Assembly (NCBI GenBank): GCA_013397695.1
Contig: VYZI01000107.1
Location: 1,463,659-1,527,658 of the forward strand
Source of the DNA: Centropus unirufus
Taxonomy: Eukaryota; Chordata; Aves; Cuculiformes; Centropidae
Direction: 5' to 3'
DNA: 64,000 bases
In this document: in pieces, positions 46,860 through 60,580 of the stretch
Numbering within the stretch: the first letter of the stretch is position 1
Layout of the letters: every line of letters begins with the position of its first letter
Program-made: the position numbers and the translations under genes
The notes under the pieces: model-generated
The model's database searches: none
What the model saw: only the letters and a program-made list of their open reading frames with translations
Told to the model about the DNA's origin: nothing

Positions 46860-49800
46860 GTGTGTTATAGCTATTCAAAGTTGGGATGGTATTTGAAATT
46901 TTCCTGATGGGTTTAGGAAGTTTGTTTTTTTTGTTTTTGTTTCAGTCTTCACATACTTCTGGCTGCAATTTTAGCCCTTATTGATAAACTCATTTATTTT
47001 AAAAAACTTATAAGTTTTTTCTTTGAGACTGTAGCTTTTAGATTATTAAGGTACAGATAAAGACAAGAGTTTTTCCGTATCACTAAGGATATACTGAAAA
47101 GGATTTAAAGGCAATAAAGAACTGAGATCAACAAGGCCATAAATAATGAAATTTACTTAAAAGGGACATGTTTTATGCAATCACAGATAGAGAGAATGAT
47201 TGGATCACATCCTTTTTTTGTTAACAAGTTCTATACTGAATGAAATTGAAAATTGGCATCAATAGAAAAAAACATTTTTCTTGAAAGTTCTTTCTGATGT
47301 TCAAGTGCACTGTTAAATGTTGATTGCCATTGCATTCGTCGTAAGATATTCAAAATACATACTACAGTCTGACAAAGCTACTTCTTTAAACCATCCATGA
47401 CATTTTCTGCTACTAGGATAATGTCTTTTGAGCACCTTGAGCATCTTAGAATATTGTTAAATAGGTTTTAAAGGAGCAAGCTTTTAGTATTGACCCTCCA
47501 CAATTCTAATCAGCACCCTTGCACCTTCTCCACAGTGCACCAAGTTACCCACATATCCATCAGTTTGGTCATTCTGCAGTACTGGACCAAAATGTATGAC
47601 AAGTGAATTTATAAGCATTTATTAACAATTTCTGGCATGGTGTAGTCAAATATTCTGGCCAGCTATGGGCAATGATACTCAACCTGTCATTTTTTGAGAA
47701 CAGAATTCAGGCTTCTATAATTTTCCGTCCTCCAACTTTCTTTGCAAAGCCCAGGCAGGGACAAGAATGAACCATGTGGGAGAACTCACAGCTCCACCTG
47801 TTCATGCTGAATTTGATCAGGGTGAGAAATGTAGTTGCTTTGCTTTGGACAAAAAAAGCTGAAGGCCAGTCTATTTTGCTTCCTCACATGCTGGTGCCAT
47901 AGAGTAGATAAGAACATTGAGCACTTTTCATGGAGGAAATCAAGGACCATATCTGCTGGGGTATGTGCAGGGGGCAAGGAGACATGAAAGCACTTAAACA
48001 ACCCAGACTTGCTCTAATGGGCAAAAGAAACGTGCACTTGGAGTATCTCCAAATAGGAGATGTTTTGATTTTGATTTATAAATCTCTTTAGTATTTATTA
48101 ATATATAAAAAAACTTAACTCCACAAGGCTTATTCCTTGGGGTATGACAGTAGTAACTGACAGAAGACAGGCCAGTGTCAGTGTAACTGTATCTCTAGTA
48201 GGGATAATAGCCCAGTAATTGCCCTAGTTGAAGCACTCTTCCGATTGAAATATCTAAGCCAGTATAAAATTAGTGTGTGTTAGTATAACTTAGTTGGTTT
48301 AAACATCTGGACAAGGGAAAGCCAGGGGCAAAGCTTCTAACTGCTCCTCAGGCTGAAGCTGTTGTTACAGCCCCCAGCAGCTGTAGGATACAGCCAATGG
48401 CAGCAATTGAGGGATAGGGTGCTGCGGATCAGGTGTACCTAACAGAGGGAAAAGTGTTCCTGTGCCAGAGCTGGCAGAGTTTCCCTCCCCTGAGTACCAT
48501 CATCTATCTAGAAAGAAGAACTCAAAACTAAGGCAGAGATGGCAGGTATCAAAATGTTTCTCTTAGGAAGTTTCAGTAAATGGAAATTAGCAATGATTGG
48601 ACAGAACCCCAGTCAGAAATAATGGAAAGAAAAGGAATTTGTCTGACCCTTTTATCCCACCTCTCCAATAGATTCAAATAACCATACCAGGGTGTGTATA
48701 TACATACAGATGTATGCATATACCTTTATGTATATGTGTGTTTAACTATGGAATTTTTCAATTGCTTATGGTTTATCAGGCATGTTGCAAGTTGGTTTTA
48801 TGGTGTACCTAATTAAAAAAAATGTAGCCCATTTTTGAAATATTTTATTACCAAATATATTATAGGGGCTTCTGTGGAAGAATGACTGTCCATTGCATAG
48901 ATGCATTTCAGTAACTTAAGAAACTGGATTATTTACTAAGTGGAAAAAAAATGTATATCAGAGTTCTGCTATTAGTCTTTCTGCATGCTGAACGAACTGC
49001 TAAAACATGAAATGTAAAAGGTGAGGTGGGATAATACAGAAGTCTGCCTATACAACACACTTTTAAATATATAGCACATGCTAAAATACTATCAAATCTC
49101 TTTGAAGTCCAATTATTTTGCATACAGAAAGAATTTTGCAAACAGAAGAATTATTTTCCAGTAATGATCCCTTTGATAGGAGAAAATTAACTAATTTGTG
49201 GTGGTGCTACTGATGCTTGAGATATCTCCATATACTTTTTCCACTTGAAACCACTGTGTATGTGTCCCATTCTGTGGCACAGTGGAGGGCTTCTCCTAAA
49301 AACAAAATAGGTGTTTCCTAAAAGAAAAAGTCACTGTTGTAGAAAAAAAAAAGCCAAGAAAAACAGAACTAAAACCAATATCTGAGAATTAAGAAGCATA
49401 TAGCTCTTGGCTAGTGTTCAACACAGTCTTATATTTTTCTAAGCAGTTCAGAAAGGCGCTATTTCTTCCTTGTTTTCTAAGTCTGTGGCCCTAAATATTG
49501 GGTAATGGATGAGAAAAAAACCATTTTGATGATAAGAGGTTCACAATAGGATCATTGTCAGATTTTTACCTCCAAGGCTCTACTGGGGACCATTGTCATT
49601 CCTGTTTCCTTTCTGCTAATGAGTGGATCCTGGTTCTCACCGAGGTATAGTGAGACAGCACTGTAGCTACCCAAGAGCTAGCAATGGCTCATCTTTGTGT
49701 TCAGCCTCCCCATACTCACTGTGACAAAATGAAAGGCTTCGGAAAAAACAGACTCATTCAGTGTAATTGAACTAAATGGATAACAGGACACTTCTTAGAG

Positions 49801-49923
49801 CATTAAACAGAAGAATACTCTTTGCTGGCTCTTGCAAAGACTACAGCTCTTTGTCATTTTATAATAGACATTCACTTAACAGTCTGTTCTTTTTTTGTGT
49901 GCATGGGGATTTTTAAGATAGCT

Positions 49924-49949
49924 AACTCCCATCAATGTTAATGGGAGTT
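49924..49949. repeat. 9-bp perfect hairpin
   Basis: Arms AACTCCCAT (49924-49932) and ATGGGAGTT (49941-49949) surround an 8-nt loop. Confidence 0.9.
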
Positions 49950-50284
49950 GTGCAAGTAAACCCTGGGAATACAGAAAAGTAAAAAATGAGACCTTGGTGT
50001 TTCTAGAAAAAAAAGCAATCAAAAGTCTAGAATAACACAGAGACTGTAATTGATTGTTTGTATTATGGGACTGTCTTGAAGGCAAAAAAGATCACAAATT
50101 ATAAATAAAACCCAACCATATAAAGACAAGTTCTACAGTCCTAACTTAGCCTACATAAGAACTCACCCTTCTGACAACCTATGTCCGTCCAGTTATCTCA
50201 GCTTTTTATGGAGTAAGAGGAAACATGGATAAAGCAGTCTAGCCCAGTATGATCCTCCCGCTTCCTGGTCTGAAACCTTCATAT

Positions 50285-51060
50285 ACTAATTCAATGAAGT
50301 TTAACAAGGGCAAGTGCCCCATTCTGCACCTGGGACATGGCAGCCCTGGATGTACATACAGATTAGGGAGTGAGAGGCCAGAGAGCAGCCCTGAGGAAAG
50401 GGATCTGGGGGCTCTGGTTGACAGTGAGTTGAACATGAGCCAGCAGTGTTCTGTCATAGCAAAGAGGGCCAACTGTATCCTGGAGCGCATCACGTATGGC
50501 ATTGCTAGCTGATCAACGGAATTGATTGTGTCGCTCTGCTCTGCACTGGTGCAGCCCCACCTTGAGTACTCTGTGCAGTTTTGGGTGCCGTGGTATAAAA
50601 AGGATATAAAGCTACGGAAGAGTGTCCAGAGGAGGGCCACAAAGTTGGTGAAGGATTTAGAGGGGAAACCTTTTGAGGAGCAGCTAAAGTCACTTGGTCT
50701 ATTCAGGCTGGAGGAGACAGAGGGTGCGGTCTACAGCTTCCTCTCAAGGGGAAGAGGAGGAGCAGGAACTGATCTCTCTGGCAAGCAATGATAGGATCCA
50801 AGGGAGTGGCACGAAGATGTGCCAGGGAGGTTTAGGTTGGAGATTCAGAAAAACTTCATTCCCCACAGGGTGATGGAGCACTGGAACATCCTCCCCAGGG
50901 AAGACATAATGATGTCAAGCCTGACAATGTTCAAGAAGCATTTGGACAACACCCTCAGACAGAGGGTGAGAAAGCTGAGGTTATCCTGTGCAGAGACAGG
51001 AGCTGGACTGGATGGTCCTTGTGGGTCCCTTCCAACTCAGGACATTCTATGATTCTATTT
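50285..51060 (+). mobile_element. CR1 LINE fragment with 3' end, plus orientation (about 780 bp)
   Basis: Its translated frames (at about 50249-50512, 50522-50791 and 50819-51052) give pieces of the CR1 reverse-transcriptase C terminus (for example FNKGKCPILHLGHG, QPHLEYSVQFWVPWYKKD, EHWNILPRED), split by frameshifts and a stop near 50510. It ends in the standard tail ggtccttgtgggtcccttcc then ttctatgattctat. A decayed, 5'-truncated copy. Confidence 0.95.
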
Positions 51061-54000
51061 CTTATATGCGGTTATCATCTTGCTCTATTGGCATCAGTCA
51101 GTAAGAGACTTTTCAACATGAGGAACCAGAGATGTGTTCTTTTCCAATATAATGATTTGAAAATACTGGCAATGCTGGTAATGTCACCTTTCCAGTTCAC
51201 CTCTGCATAGAACAATAATAATCTGTTTACAGCTTATTGCTGTTTTCACCCTTAAAATGCTTTGCAAATGTCAAAACAGATTCTCTTGTCATTTAATCCA
51301 TGCATTGGCATAATCCAGAGATAAGTGTGAAACCATTAGAGGTCACAGCACTCGTAAATCAGGTAAAACCAGGAAGATATGACTATTCATTAGCATTTAT
51401 CTTATGGTGAATGTATTTCAGCTGGGCACTGCTCTCCTGCTAGTATCAAAACTTACGTGATGAGACCAACCTTGGAGTAAAAAAATCCCAATTTCTTGTT
51501 GTTTTTTTTTCACCCTGCCAATTCCCTTGCTTTAGAAGAGGAGAAACTGAGGGAGAAATATGGCTGTGCATTGCTCTCATCCGAAAAATGAGTGGAAGTC
51601 AGGAGCAGAATTGACATACGATTACCACTGCTGCCCTCCACTAAAGCATCTCTGTCTTTCAAGAGCAACTTGGTTCTTGTGAACCCAGCTGGTGATTAAA
51701 ATGAAAGTATTGTAGTGAAGAATGAACAGGGGAGAAAGGACAGGTAGTGTAGTTCTGCATTATCTTTTTATTAATACCTGGGAAAACAGGGAGATTTCCC
51801 TGATATAGAGTGCAGCCTGAGTGAGTTTTGCCTCCTTCCTTAGTTGCCACAGTAGCTGCAGAAATGTCCTATTTGTCCCTCATGATTTCCTTATTAAGTT
51901 GGTATAGCGCTTTGTACTTTGGTTCACACTTATAAAAGAGTAGGAACTTTCCCCCCAGGGTATTTTCCAGAATGGAGCCATACACACCCACTCACAGCTT
52001 GCAGTGAAACTTCAGTCCTTTGGGGTCGCCTGTGGCTGTGTTAATCGTAATAACAAAACTGGGCTTCTTCAGGCACTGAGTTTGTTTTTCTATTAGTTGT
52101 TTACACTTATCTCAAATAAGCAAGGCCTGTTTTTGAAAAAATAGATTGCTTAGGAAGCAGCTAACTGTACACTGAATGGGCCCAATTCCCTTCTCGCCTT
52201 TATGTGATCAGAAACAAATTCACCTACTGCACAAGAGTTATATCAAAGTAGAACAAACCTGATAGGAGACATCAAGCCATCACATTTGAGCACGTTCTAT
52301 TGTGTTTTCTTAAAGACAGGAGGGCTGCCTAATAAAACTGCTGCTGTATAACAGAATATTATGCTTTAGACAAACTTTCAGCTTGGTGGATGTCCCTTTC
52401 AATTTACTAGTTATTTGTACCGAGGTCTTTCAAATGCCCAAAATGTATTTATTTTTTTCCCTAATAGGGAACATTTCGATTGCCTTCCACTAGATGGCTA
52501 CACGGATAGGAGTTTTGCAGGGAGCAGAGGCAGGCAGCCCTTAACGTCTGCAAGAAACTTCTTTAATGTTTTTTTTTCTTTTCTAGTTCACTTTCTGACT
52601 ATGCAATGCAGCTGGGCTTGCCAAGCCTAAAACTCCTCTTCAGTGGGGGCTGGAGGAAGTCACTACCTTGGAGGAATCTGCAGCAAATCATACAAGATAA
52701 TCACAGTGGTGGTACCACTTTGGCACGCCAAGGCCATACTCAAACTGTACGTCACCAGCAGGTTGAAGGAATATCTTGAGTGCTGTGTGCAGCAGCCCCT
52801 GTGATGGGGCAGACACAAGCCCAGCTGTAGCTTTGCACAGGTTATCCTCTGCAGGGCATTAGGCCATAGTGCTACAGTGATTGACGCTGCCCAACTTTAT
52901 CACCTGCCATGTGATATCTTTGTCAAAGTACGACTCTGATCCAGAGCAGGTGTGAGCACATGATTTGCATTCCCCAAATTAGCCAGAGTGACTTATTTTA
53001 GCTTTGTTCCACCTGCTGGAGGACAGGGAGTACCTGCTTGAGTATAAAAGCATGCTAGGATGGTGCTTTTTTTGTTAATGCTTTCTGAGTGTATTTGAGT
53101 TGGGAGAGTGAACTTATGTTGAGTTACTATTTTGACTTATGTGGCAGCAGTAGTTTTGACCTTGAAGCAGAAGGCAAAGCTGCTGCCTTAATGCATTTTT
53201 CTAGAGTTACCTTAGGTCTAAGAGCATGAATGTGAGATTATTTTACCTAGGACCAAAAAGACATGGGAGGTAATATTTCTGTAGTTTTTTTAGCCAATGC
53301 CTGTGCATGGGAAATTTCTCCTAACTATAACAACTTGTTGGATGTTTTTTACAATCTTTCCTTACTGGTCTGTAGCAAGGAACTAAGTATTGTTATTTGA
53401 ATTTTATAAATAATATTAATAATATAAATAAGTAATATTTTAAATCTGGACAATCAGATGTAACTCTGTATGAAAGTTAAATTCACATATCGGTTTCAAT
53501 TCTTATTTATATTAGCCAGAGTTTGGCTATATTATGGGACATGATTCTCCTTTTTCTATTAACCTTTCTAGCTGCAACAACAGAGCCTAAGCTCTCCTCA
53601 CAACGTGAATTTTTGGTGAATTTATTCCTCCTCCTCTCCCCATATATTTTTCTAGTCTGCACTTTCTACATCTCTGAATATTACTATTTCTATTGTCTTT
53701 TAAGGTATAAGTCTAGTCAGGATACAATCTTCTGCGTTCTCTTACTGTAAATTAGTACAGTATTTTTTTTGTGTGGGAACATATGTAGGTGTAGAGATAG
53801 AAATAGTCATCTTTAAAGCTCATAAAATGAGTGTAAGTCAGACTTTTCTACGGTTTAATTTTAAAATATTTATGAAGGACAACCTGCCGTCTTTCTTCCA
53901 GCCTCAATTATGTTTTGTGGGAATACAGTTCTACTGTGCCAGTGGTTTCTGATATATCCATTGCTTTAATGAAACTATTCTGTAGCTTACATACAACTAG

Positions 54001-57000
54001 GGAATAAGGGTGAGAACAGAGAAATGCCTACTGCATCATGCAATTCTGTGCTCTGTATGAAATTCTATATATTGGAAACTTGTGGTAACACTTGAGGTAG
54101 TTCTTGTAGAAATTCTAATTCGTGCTTTTTCTTTTTCAGTGGCTCTGATTTAGCACAACCAGCATGTGTCTTTGAGGTAGAGAATGCCAATAGAGGATTT
54201 GCAGGTAAGAGGGGAACAAATCTGGGCTGGTGCATGTACAGGTGACAGCACCTACACCTCAATAGCTGTATTTCTCCCCCAGTTTACCAGGATGTCTGAG
54301 AATTGCTGCAGGTCTTGCTATTGCTTCACCTAACCGACCCTTCTAGCCCACCAGTATAATGTCAGTATATAAACTTTCTCTGTTTCCCTTAGTTTATCCT
54401 TCTGGACTTGTTAACAGCTAAGGACTCTGTATGGTCAACTTCTGTGTTACTTTGCACCACCTGACACTTCAGGACATTTTTCACATAATTTCTAAAGCAG
54501 CCTTCTCCCTACCACAAGGATACTATTTATTTTTAGGATCCAAGTGTTGAAAACAAGATATAAGTTGTTAAACTCAGTATTTCAAGAAATTATTATGTTT
54601 ATGAATGGGATCCTCAGTTTCCACACAGCAATGTTTTTAAGAATAAAGTTTTAGAATTAACATATTAGTTCTGGCGTCTCTAGCATTTGCAAGTGCTTAA
54701 GTCCTTGGGGACCTCATAACTGTGAGGCACCACATAAACACATAGATTAGTTCAGTCCCTCTATTCAAGTCCTTGCCCATGTCACAAAACTCAGATCTTC
54801 AACTGTGGATTCTCCAGCCCTTGCATTTAGAAAGGACTTGAGGGTTTTTAAGTGAACCATTTCTGTGTACATTGACACTGGAGAGACAAGACAGTAAACA
54901 GGAGATGAAAATAAAGGGGACATAATGTGAGGGGGTGTTACTGGCTGATAGAGGGCTCTAGCTCAGGAGACTTGGCTTTCATTCCTAGTTTTCTCAATGC
55001 ATCTGTTGAACAACTTTGGAAGTCACTGTACCTCACTTTGCCTCAGCTGCTTCATCTGTAAACACTAGCTTTTAATCCACTTCAAAATCAAACAATGGTA
55101 GTGTAAGTGTGAGTTGTTGCTGAACACAGACAGCGATGCTGCTAAACTCTAAAATAATTTTGTTCACTTACCAGTTCATACCATGACTGTCTTGCAATAA
55201 CTGGTACTGAAACATGCATAAATTGTTACTTTTTTAGCTCTGACTCCCACAGATTCTATCGCTAAACCTACATTTCAGATCAATATTGGTCAGCAATGAC
55301 AAAGTTAGGAGCTAAAGTGCTCCTGTTCATGTTACAGAGACAGCAACTAGAATGAAAAGTCAGCTTTAAATAAACCATCACCTAGACAAAATTCTTGTTT
55401 TCTGTGTCTAAGTCTCAATTGTGTTGCATGGAGGAGCTGAGCAGTACTGTGTAACCCTGCCAGAGGAGTCTTCCCAGGTTGTCGTGGAGGACAAGTAGCT
55501 TCGAGCTGCACTACTGACTCCCATGGACAGGAGCCAAGAGAAGCACCTGCACTAATTCTTGCTAATTGCTTCCTAGCAGGCATTGGCTCCACATGGGCTG
55601 CTTAGGAAGTACCAGCTTCAAAAGTCAGCTCCACTGAAGAGAAAAAACAAAACAAACAACCAAAACCAGCAGTAATTAGGAGATGGTCACCCAGACATGA
55701 AATTTGTATTCACTCGCAAATACGATTAGATTCACTGCCACCTCTCTTCACTTCACATACATTCACAGGCAATAGAGAGGCTAGTCAAAGCTTGTTGCCC
55801 TGACAGGAATTTTTCTACTGCTTGTATGCTTTCCTCATTGCACACAGCGGGCTGCTGTGGGAGAAACATGAATGCAATCAGTAGCAGCACAAAGTATATT
55901 GGGGAATGCTGCCAGAGCAGCCAGTTTTCTGTTCACTTGTTGCGGCTCTGTGAGCAGAATTATAATCTGCATGTATATATGAAAAAAAAAAAAACAACAA
56001 AAACCTACAGTGATAAAATAATGGAATTTGCGAAAGCCATACTATTCAGGACTAACACTGACAATCCTGTGCTCCCTGTGCAGCTTAGAGAGCCAAACTG
56101 TTTCTGCTAATGCAAAGGGATTTCAGTGACAGTAGGAAGTTCAAATTCTCTTTCAACAGACACTTGCTGTTTAGAGAACCTCCACCGAAATGCTTGCCTA
56201 CTGATTAGTCAAATTTGACAAGCAGCTTTCGTTCCCATTTCTGTATTGCTTTTCATCAGCTTACTCTATATCCCTTGTGTTACTTTGTCGTGTTTTGATA
56301 ACTTCATTTCTTTTTGCCTGCCTAGTCCTCTTGTTCAGCTTCCAAGTGCTCAGTTTCCCAAATTCCTTTTCAATACATCTTGCAGCACTAGAGACAAGCT
56401 TTCATTTCCATAGGACTCAGTGCTACAGTTGCTCAGTGTGCAGTGTTGTATGCACTAAAGGATCCTCTGAACAGATTCTCTGTTGTATCACTTGCTGAAA
56501 CTTAGGTTGCTTTTTCTGCACCCAAGATGGGAAAACAGAAATGGGTGGAATTTTTCAAATCTTTTGAAAAAGTTTGGTTTGAATATCCCACTTACATAAT
56601 TTTGTTCTAATTTATCTAAGTCTCACTTTTGCTTGTTACTAATTCTCAACACAGATCTCAGTAAGGTTTATGTATATAGTTTGACTAGAAGCCAATTATC
56701 TCAACAATAAAATCTGTAGCGTATATTCAGTGATAGGGAAGTGGATTGTAAAGTTTAAAGACTTGATTCCTGTTTAAATCTGGTTGTTTTAATTGGAACC
56801 TTTCTGCTCTTGAATATGGGCATCTGGGTGGGATTTGTCCATGTTTAGACATCTAAGTTTTCTACAGTCTAGATGTATGGTTTGGATTCCTGATCTAGTC
56901 AGCAGCAACACAGCAGCATTAATGAGGTACAGTGACATGTGTAAGGTAGATGTCTAAAACAAATTTTGCACTGTTTTTCACCCCACTGCCCTTAAAGGAT

Positions 57001-59212
57001 CCACCAGATCAGGCAAAGAGTTCACATTAAAATTCTATAGCATGGGAGAAGAGTGCTGCTTTTGGTCCCTACAAACCACACCATTCTTCTGGCATATGCT
57101 CCTTACTGCACATTTCCACACTTGACAGCTTTTTTTAATGTCTGTGTTTCTGTAATAATCTGTTTGGTTTGGCCCTGTTGGAGGATGGCCTTTTTCATTA
57201 GGAAGTGTAAGACGTAAGGTTTATTTACCTTTTTTTAGTAATCTCATAATGAAATAAAGCTATGGTGGAAGATCATAAAATAAATTAAGATCATTCATTT
57301 GATATCTCTCATCCTGCTGCATGAAGTTAATAATAAGATTTAGATCTAAATGCCATCCTCTCTGGGATGGAACAGGCCAACTCTTTTCCTATAATGTAAT
57401 AATATGTAATGGTGGAAAAGACTTTTCCATCCAAATTAATTTGAAACTTTGCAAGAATATAATTATTCCAGCTGCCACATACCCATAGGTGTGTGATTCA
57501 ATCCAAGATCAGGTTCCTGGGATAGATGAACATTTGTGGATTAACACACAGGCACGCAGGCATGCACATATGCTACAAAGACTAGAGGTCTGCAAATAAT
57601 TTGTTTTCATTTTGAGAAGGAAATTATTAAAAAGGAATACTTTGGAGGAAAAGAAATCAAAGCAACATTAATACCAAAACGGCACTAATTGTCTTCCAGG
57701 TTAGGAGATATTTTAGTCAAAACAACAAAACATTTGTGAGTAACTTCACGTTTACATTATTATATTTACTTCCAATAAAACAGGTCTGAACTTTTTTAAA
57801 GAAATTCTATTAGGAATTTGTTCTGCCTAAACCAACTTAGTTGTAATCAGCACTTCAGTCAATATGATCTTTGTTTCTTATTTGCCCTAATTCTTTCATA
57901 TAATCTCCTCTGTTCATGTTGTAGATTGCAAAATGTGAATTGGAGATATCTAAATGCAGAAAAGGAAACCCAAGTAGCAACCAGAGGTAAAGGAGGGGGA
58001 GGAAAACTCCCGAGTTTTAATTTTATGCACAGGGTAACATTAAAGAACCATATAGAAAATGCCACAAAATGCTCATTTCTCTCATTTCATCTTGACACAC
58101 CTTACTGTCACCCTCCTGTTACCACTGTGTGTGAACGAGTGCGATGTGTAGAAGGTAGGGATTAAGCTGTGTCTACATGAATCAGTAGCTTGGGATGTTA
58201 ATTAAACTGAGGATCCCTAAGCATAAACTGAGGTGCTTACAAGCCTCTTCCGGGAAGCAAAGCGCTTGCTGGTAGGGGGTGTCCTCCCATGACCCATCTC
58301 CCACGGCTGGCTGAAAATATTTCATGGAAAATGCTTGTCTGCACCCTGTCTTTGCTTCACTTGCTCTTGCCCTCATGGGTTTCATCTTTCCTCGATAAGG
58401 TGATGATTATGGAAAGTGGGCAAAAGATTTCTCTGGCTCTCTACGGAAAGGTTCGCGTCCTGTGAGATTGCTTACAGGAGGTAGGTAGGTTCATGGCAAG
58501 TGAGCCCAGGCTGTGTGCGCTCCTGGGACATCATACAGCATGCCCTCAAATCACAACCATTATTAGTTTGTTAGGCTTTAGTTGCATATGCAGGTTGATC
58601 TGCTTGAGATTGATGAGGCACTTACTCCTAACAGGGAAACAGTTCAGGGGCTGCCCTTTCCACCAATATGTATGATAGATAAATTAATTAATGCCTTTCA
58701 CACACCTCTTTCGAGGGGGAGGAACCTTAGAAGAAGGTTGGAGGAAGAAGAAAAATGAGGAGAGAGATGCTGTGAGAAAGTTCTGACATTACTTTTCCTG
58801 ATTATTATTGGAAGTAGTTAAGCCTTTGAAAAGGAAGAGCTGCTATGTGATCACATAAGAAATAATACAATGGGCAGCAATGTAAGTGCATGTGTAGTTA
58901 CTCTAAATTGATTTAAGCTGACAGAAGAATGCAAGAAATGCTTGGTTCTCTTGGAAAAAAGTTTCTATGTATTTTCTTCATGAGAAGAAGGCTGAAATAA
59001 TTTAAATTTTAAAGTTGTTTAATTTTGCAGAGTTTAAAATGTGTCCTTATATTTGGCAAATGGAGATATAGAGAGTTTTCTTTCCACATCTTTATGAAAA
59101 TAGTCACTGAGTAACAATCAGAAAAGTTTAATGGAGAGTTTAGAGGAAATGAAAGTACTGATGGTCACCTGAAAATTGTAAATGAACACTGGAAGATGGT
59201 ATTAGCCATGAC
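51061..59212. other. AT-rich intergenic DNA
   Basis: Nothing supported. It contains an AT-only-like patch at about 53400-53440 and poly-A at 55981-55993. No exon of the expected neighbour PHF21B was found. Confidence 0.65.
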
Positions 59213-59327
59213 AAGGCTTTGAGCAACCTGATCTAGTGGAAGGTGTTCCTGCTCAAGGCTAGGGGGTTCGAACTGGATGATCTTTAAAGTCCCTTCCAAC
59301 TCAAACCATTCTATGATGATTCTATGA
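59213..59327 (+). mobile_element. CR1 3'-end fragment, plus orientation
   Basis: About 115 bp: gagcaacctgatctagtgga, the diagnostic tail aactggatgatctttaaagt cccttccaac, and terminal ttctatgatgattctatga. It is only the 3' UTR end of CR1. Confidence 0.92.
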
Positions 59328-60563
59328 ATAATCTGTGCTTAATCGATATCAGCAATTAATAACAAGATACGTGTTGTTTTACAGATGTTTTTGGGAGTTA
59401 AAAAATACCCAAATAATTTTAGGTAACAAATTTCAGAGCAAAGTTAAAATTGTCTGTATTTTATAAGGTTTCAAGTTCAAGAGGCATGAGTGACATTCTA
59501 CAAGACAACAAAAAGCTAATTTCTTGTGAAAACTACCTTTCTTTTTTTTTTTTGTAGTAGTTCCTAGCTATTTTCGTAGAAATAACTATATTCAAAATAT
59601 GTGAGACATAAAAAAAAATAATGATTTGTCAATGTGACAAACATTGAAAGATGTTGATTTACAGAAGACTATATTAAATCCTCTTCCTTTGAAAAATTAT
59701 GGCCAGCTGTATTTAGTACCCTTTAATTATGTATTTGATCTACTATGTCATTTATTCATCCAGCTTTCCCCAGCTGATTTCTGACTGAGCAGCTCTAGCG
59801 CATATAGTGGTAATTGGGTCAGCTATATTTTTGCTGTGACTTGAAAGAGAGAATAAGTTTTCTTCCCTAGGGAAAATAAGGAATATATTTGGTTTTGGCT
59901 GTGAGAAGAAGTCCAAAGCAAAGGAGTCAAGCATGGAAAAATAAGATTTACATTTTTTGGGAGAGTTTATATAGGGCAAGATAAAATCATGTTTGCTTCA
60001 CCATAGATCCTACTTGTTCTGTGTGTCAACAGTCTTAGCTTTAGGTGAAGAGTCAGAGATCTGACTCTTGGTGACTTTCAGGAACCTATTCCAAGTATGT
60101 AAACACCATTCAAAGAAAATTTAATCCTAAAAAAATGATAGGACGGGCAACTATTTACTGTCTTGAGAAATTCATCCTCCTGTGCCCAAGATTTGTAAAC
60201 TTTCACACCAAAACTTTGTTTCCATCAGTGACAAGGAAGATGCTTCTCAAACACCATCATTTATTCCTACAACTGGCATGAGGATTAAATGACAAAATGA
60301 TAGGGCTCACCAGGGCTCCAGCAAGACAGAGAAAAGCAAAATTCAAGGGGGTCTTGTCACACAGGGATATTTTTTTATTTTTTACAGGCCATTGGTCAGT
60401 TCTGGATTTTATTTTATTTTTTTTGAAACATTGCAACTTGCCTGTTTGGAGATCAAATAGTTTTAAAATAAGGAGAATGATATTGACATCTTAATAATAA
60501 TAATATGAAAAGTTTTCATCTTTCTCCCCTTCTTTTATATCCACAAATTGACTTCACTGGAGT

Positions 60564-60580
60564 GTATGCCTTAGGCATAC
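60564..60580. repeat. 8-bp perfect inverted repeat
   Basis: GTATGCCT, one T, AGGCATAC. Confidence 0.9.

Larger units (their letters stand above)
33246..50284. other. AT-rich intergenic DNA
   Basis: No recognised gene or RNA apart from the small repeats, the GC-rich block at 37400-37760 and the weak exon-like ORF at 39438-39751. Longer frames at 43014-43364 and 44296-44628 (plus) have no recognised domain. Confidence 0.65.

Noticed and set aside
50249..51052. Three consecutive plus-strand frames looking like a small gene cluster
   Set aside because: They are broken pieces of the CR1 reverse-transcriptase C terminus followed by the CR1 3' tail.
52721..52733. TTGGC-AC-GCCAA as an NFI site
   Set aside because: NFI half sites need a five-base spacer; here the spacer is two.
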